From positions 1 through 53,538 of the forward strand of contig URED01000011.1 in NCBI GenBank assembly GCA_900546785.1: DNA of 53,538 nucleotides, in the 5' to 3' direction. A model generated the notes under the pieces. The model was given only the letters and a program-made list of their open reading frames with translations. It was not told the DNA's origin and did not search any database. Below are positions 51,007-53,538 of this stretch, piece after piece. How positions within the stretch are numbered: position 1 is the stretch's first letter; each line of letters begins with the position of its first letter. A program made the position numbers and the translations under genes. The DNA comes from an uncultured Oscillospiraceae bacterium. GTDB lineage: Bacteria > Bacillota > Clostridia > Oscillospirales > Acutalibacteraceae.

Positions 51007-51103
51007 ATTCAATTTCCTTTCTGCTACTGCTCCAAATTCACGGCTGCCTGAACAAACAGCCGCGTATTCGGGGAACCGTTACCCCTGCGGATGCAATGCG
51101 GCT
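51007..51103 (-). promoter_or_regulatory. Structured leader of the ECF S-component gene
   Basis: The transcript from the promoter at 51106-51134 contains two stem-loops. One has CCGC and GGGG arms (51082-51092) pairing with CCCC and GCGG (51064-51073). The other is CGGCTG/CAGCCG (51057-51062 with 51041-51046). A sequence AGCCGC at the very 5' end could also pair with GCGGCT, in competition with the second stem, but the predicted start site probably excludes part of it. The AAGGA site follows. This layout resembles a small riboswitch, but it matches no class I can name. Confidence 0.4.
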
Positions 51104-51105
51104 AT

Positions 51106-51134
51106 ATTATAATATGCGCGCAGCCGAATTGCAA
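51106..51134 (-). promoter_or_regulatory. Sigma-A promoter of the ECF S-component gene
   Basis: Minus strand: -35 TTGCAA (51129-51134), 17-base spacer, -10 TATAAT (51106-51111). Confidence 0.75.
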
Positions 51135-51273
51135 TATATTTTTCATAATGACCGTGAATTATTAATATAAATTTATGGACAGTCCTTATATGTGTAAAAT
51201 TACCAAAAATCCTTTGAATTTTTATACAAAAGTTAAAAAATCTTGTCCTAATGGTTAAAATTAACATAAAAAA

Positions 51274-51302
51274 TTGACAAGTAATAAAAATTATTATACA
51301 AT
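51274..51302 (+). promoter_or_regulatory. Sigma-A promoter of the EF-G-like gene
   Basis: Consensus -35 TTGACA (51274-51279), 17-base spacer, -10 TACAAT (51297-51302). The roughly 140 bases between it and the divergent ECF promoter are AT-rich with no other feature seen. Confidence 0.75.
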
Positions 51303-51360
51303 GTAAACAAATATTTTGAAAATCCGGGCGGTCTGCCGCCTGTATAGAAGAGGTTGTTTT

Positions 51361-53412
51361 ATGAAAATTTATGATGCGCAAAATATCAGAAATATTGTTC
51401 TTGCCGGCCATGCCTCAAAGGGAAAGACTACTTTGGCGGAGGCTCTTTTAAATGTTGCCGGCGCAACGGAAAGGATCGGCAAGGTGGATGACGGCACCGC
51501 TGTTACGGATTATGATGCAGAGGAGAAAAAAAGAAAGATATCCGTATCCTGCGCGGTCGCTCCCGTTGAATATAAGGGGAAGAAGATAAATATTTTAGAT
51601 ACGCCCGGGCTTTTTGATTTTGCAGAGGGTGCGGCAGAAGGTATACGCGCGGCAGAGACGGCGCTTATCGTTATCTCAGCGCGCTCCGGTCTTGCCGTCG
51701 GCGCCGAAAAGGCGTTCAAAAGCGCAGGCTCGCGCCGTATGGCAAGGATCTTTGTAGCCACTAAGATGGACGATGAAAGAGCCGATTTTTATAAGACGTT
51801 CAATGAAATGGCGGCAAGGTTCGGCTCCAGCGTCTGCCCGGTCGTGGTTCCCGTTGTTAAGGACGGCAAAGTTGCCGCTTACTATAACCTGATTGAAGAT
51901 ATAGCTTATTCCTACAACGGCTCTGCGGCGGCTCCCGCGGAAGTCACCCATGATGACGCGGCAAGATTTGACGCTATCAAAGAGGTGTTTAACGAGGCTG
52001 TTGCCGGCACGGACGAAGAGATCATGGAAAAATATTTCGCCGGCGAAGAACTTACGAAAGAGGATCGTATAAAGGGCTTGCGCATCGGTGTCGCAGACGG
52101 CTCTATCATTCCCGTTTTCGCGGTGAGCGGCGCAAGCGGCGCGGCATGCGATATGCTGCTTGACTTTGTGGCTGATGTGTGTCCCGCCCCGAAATCGGAA
52201 TACGCTATAAGCGGCGAGGAGCCGATAGAGCTTTCCGCCGATCCCAACGGCCCGCTTGCGGCAATCTGCTTCAAAACGGTTGCCGATCCGTTCATCGGCA
52301 AGCTTTCATTCTTTAAGGTGCTCAGCGGCAGAATAACGGCTTCCGCCCCCGCTTATAACGAGCGTACCGGCAAGGAAGAGCGCATGGGCAAGATCGTTAC
52401 GATGTTCGGCGCAAAGCAGCTTGATTGCGCGGAGATCCCTGCGGGCGATATCGGTGCGGTCGTTAAGCTTTCCGGCTTTAATACGGGCGATACGCTCTGC
52501 TCGTCAGATAAGGTAATCCGTGCAGACGGCGTTGCCGTTCCCAATCCCACTTACACAATGGCGGTAAAAGCCGTTAAGAAGGGCGACGAGGAAAAGATCG
52601 CGTCCGGTTTCTCTCGCCTTTGCGAGGAAGATCCCAGCCTTGAATTTTCCGTAAATAACGAAACGCACGAGCAGATCATAAAAGGTCTCGGCGAACAGCA
52701 GATCGACGTTGCGGTTTCCAAGCTGAAATCAAAATTCTCTGTCGATGTTGAGCTGAAAGCGCCCAAGATCGCATACCGCGAAACAATCACTAAAAAAGTT
52801 TCGGCACAGGGTCGTCATAAAAAGCAGAGCGGCGGCCACGGCCAGTTCGGAGACGTATTTATAGAGTTTGAGCCGAGCACCTGCGATAAGCTTGAATTTG
52901 CGGAAAGGATCGTCGGCGGTTCCGTGCCCAAAAACTTCTTCCCGGCTGTTGAAAAAGGGCTTAATGAATGTATGGAAAAGGGCGTGCTTGCCGGCTATCC
53001 CATGGTTGGCATTAAAGCCACGCTTTACGATGGCTCTTACCATCCTGTTGATTCAAGTGAAATGAGCTTTAAAATGGCGGCTTCCCTCGCTTTCAAAGAG
53101 GGCGTTTCCAATGCAGGGCCTATCCTGCTTGAACCGATTATGACGGTAAAAGTCAGCTGTAACGACGACGCCATGGGCGATGTGATCGGCGATATCAATA
53201 AGCGACGCGGCAGAGTCCTTGGTATGACGCCGAGCGGCGACGGTATGCAGGAGATACTTTCGGAGATCCCGCAGGCGGAAATGGCAACCTTCTCCACCGC
53301 AATGCGCCAGATCACGCAGGGCAGAGGCTCGTTTGAGGCTGAGTTCGCAAGATATGAAAGATGCCCCGAACATATTTTCCAGAAAATAATAGAGGAAAGT
53401 GCAAACAATTAA
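51361..53412 (+). CDS. EF-G-like translational GTPase (EF-G2-type paralogue)
   Basis: A 683-residue protein with the five-domain EF-G layout: G domain, beta barrel (about 270-370), domain III, domain IV (with Q-G-R-H-K-K-Q-S-G-G-H-G-Q-F-G-D near 481-496) and domain V to the end. It differs from housekeeping EF-G at key sites. G1 is G-H-A-S-K-G-K-T-T (16-24). The switch I R-G-I-T region reads R-K-I-S. G3 is D-T-P-G-L, so the catalytic His is Leu84. G4 is T-K-M-D (134-137), not N-K-x-D. Such paralogues are known (EF-G2 group), with slow or no GTPase-driven translocation and proposed stress or recycling roles. Start ATG 51361. Monocistronic. Confidence 0.88.
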   Translation: MKIYDAQNIRNIVLAGHASKGKTTLAEALLNVAGATERIGKVDDGTAVTDYDAEEKKRKISVSCAVAPVEYKGKKINILDTPGLFDFAEGAAEGIRAAETALIVISARSGLAVGAEKAFKSAGSRRMARIFVATKMDDERADFYKTFNEMAARFGSSVCPVVVPVVKDGKVAAYYNLIEDIAYSYNGSAAAPAEVTHDDAARFDAIKEVFNEAVAGTDEEIMEKYFAGEELTKEDRIKGLRIGVADGSIIPVFAVSGASGAACDMLLDFVADVCPAPKSEYAISGEEPIELSADPNGPLAAICFKTVADPFIGKLSFFKVLSGRITASAPAYNERTGKEERMGKIVTMFGAKQLDCAEIPAGDIGAVVKLSGFNTGDTLCSSDKVIRADGVAVPNPTYTMAVKAVKKGDEEKIASGFSRLCEEDPSLEFSVNNETHEQIIKGLGEQQIDVAVSKLKSKFSVDVELKAPKIAYRETITKKVSAQGRHKKQSGGHGQFGDVFIEFEPSTCDKLEFAERIVGGSVPKNFFPAVEKGLNECMEKGVLAGYPMVGIKATLYDGSYHPVDSSEMSFKMAASLAFKEGVSNAGPILLEPIMTVKVSCNDDAMGDVIGDINKRRGRVLGMTPSGDGMQEILSEIPQAEMATFSTAMRQITQGRGSFEAEFARYERCPEHIFQKIIEESANN

Positions 53413-53424
53413 TCGGTTTTAACA

Positions 53425-53447
53425 GGGGCGGCGCAGACCGCCCCTTT
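53425..53447 (+). terminator. Terminator after the EF-G-like gene
   Basis: Perfect 7-bp GC stem GGGGCGG / CCGCCCC with a 6-base loop, followed by TTTC. Confidence 0.8.
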
Positions 53448-53499
53448 CAGCGTGTAGAAAAAGGTGTATATTTAGAAAAATGAGCAGTCCTACACGCTG
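53448..53499. repeat. Inverted repeat at window end
   Basis: CAGCGTGTAG (53448-53457) and CTACACGCTG (53490-53499) form a perfect 10-bp pair around a 32-base AT-rich centre. Just after it, TTCGAGAAATCGA makes a small hairpin with a GAAA loop, and GAAAT/ATTTC words follow. The structure may continue beyond the window; no protein frame fits it. Confidence 0.6.
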
Positions 53500-53538
53500 A
53501 GGAGACTTCGAGAAATCGAGCTGAATTTCGTTTTCTTG

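Noticed and set aside
51089..51100. THF-riboswitch-like word CATTGCATCCGC before the ECF S gene
   Set aside because: Only 12 bases match the 3' end of the THF-I pattern; the 5' aptamer part would lie upstream of the promoter and is not there.

Overview
The window looks like a chromosomal segment of an anaerobic, Gram-positive gut bacterium of the Bacillota, class Clostridia (Oscillospirales/Ruminococcaceae-like). This is inferred from gene order and protein types: phoH-ybeY-era-yqzL-recO-mutS2, ylxM-ffh-rpsP-khpA-rimM-trmD, a mraZ-led division and cell-wall cluster with mraY, a SpoVE-type FtsW and murA, an ECF vitamin transporter subunit, AGGAGG-type ribosome sites, and host-glycan enzymes (sialidases, a Cys-type sulfatase, a GH38 mannosidase, GPH sugar symporters). 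MurE carries the DNPR motif typical of meso-diaminopimelate-adding enzymes. No CRISPR array, phage module, transposase or rRNA is visible.

Layout. 1-8.2 kb: glycan use and envelope genes (sialidase, iron alcohol dehydrogenase, GPH symporter, sulfatase, MscS channel, FkbM methyltransferase). 8.2-13.9 kb: PhoH, YbeY, Era, a 50-residue YqzL-like gene, RecO and MutS2. 14.1-17.8 kb: SRP/ribosome/tRNA maturation block in two transcription units, split by a terminator and a new promoter before rimM. 18-21.9 kb: HPr, UvrC, then RsmD-CoaD-coiled-coil protein. 22-23.7 kb: a decayed gene end and a second GPH symporter. 23.8-36.8 kb: the dcw cluster (mraZ, rsmH, ftsL, PASTA PBP, murE, mraY, ftsW, murG, murA, ftsQ, ftsZ), lacking murF, murD, murC and ftsA. 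37-45.5 kb, mostly on the minus strand: GH38 alpha-mannosidase with a small partner gene, YaiI, an LTA-synthase-like enzyme, a BNR-repeat lipoprotein, a membrane protein and an initiator tRNA-Met. 45.6-53.4 kb: split ThrE-type exporter, a 279-bp inverted-repeat element, a histidine phosphatase, a third GPH symporter with a zinc-ribbon protein, a manganese riboswitch with mntP, an ECF S component and a divergent EF-G paralogue.

How it fits together. Core growth genes sit in compact, often overlapping operons behind near-consensus sigma-A promoters. Glycan-foraging genes are interleaved as short units ending in bidirectional terminators, as expected for accessory cassettes inserted between conserved operons. 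The least ordinary signals are the 279-bp element with nested inverted repeats that supplies the last codons or stop codon of both convergent neighbours (46708-46986), a 10-bp-periodic operator just downstream of the mraZ promoter (23887-23923), the EF-G-like GTPase with altered G2, G3 and G4 motifs, a terminator-like hairpin in the first symporter's leader, a palindrome across the promoter of the LTA-synthase-like gene, and the unidentified leader of the ECF S-component gene.
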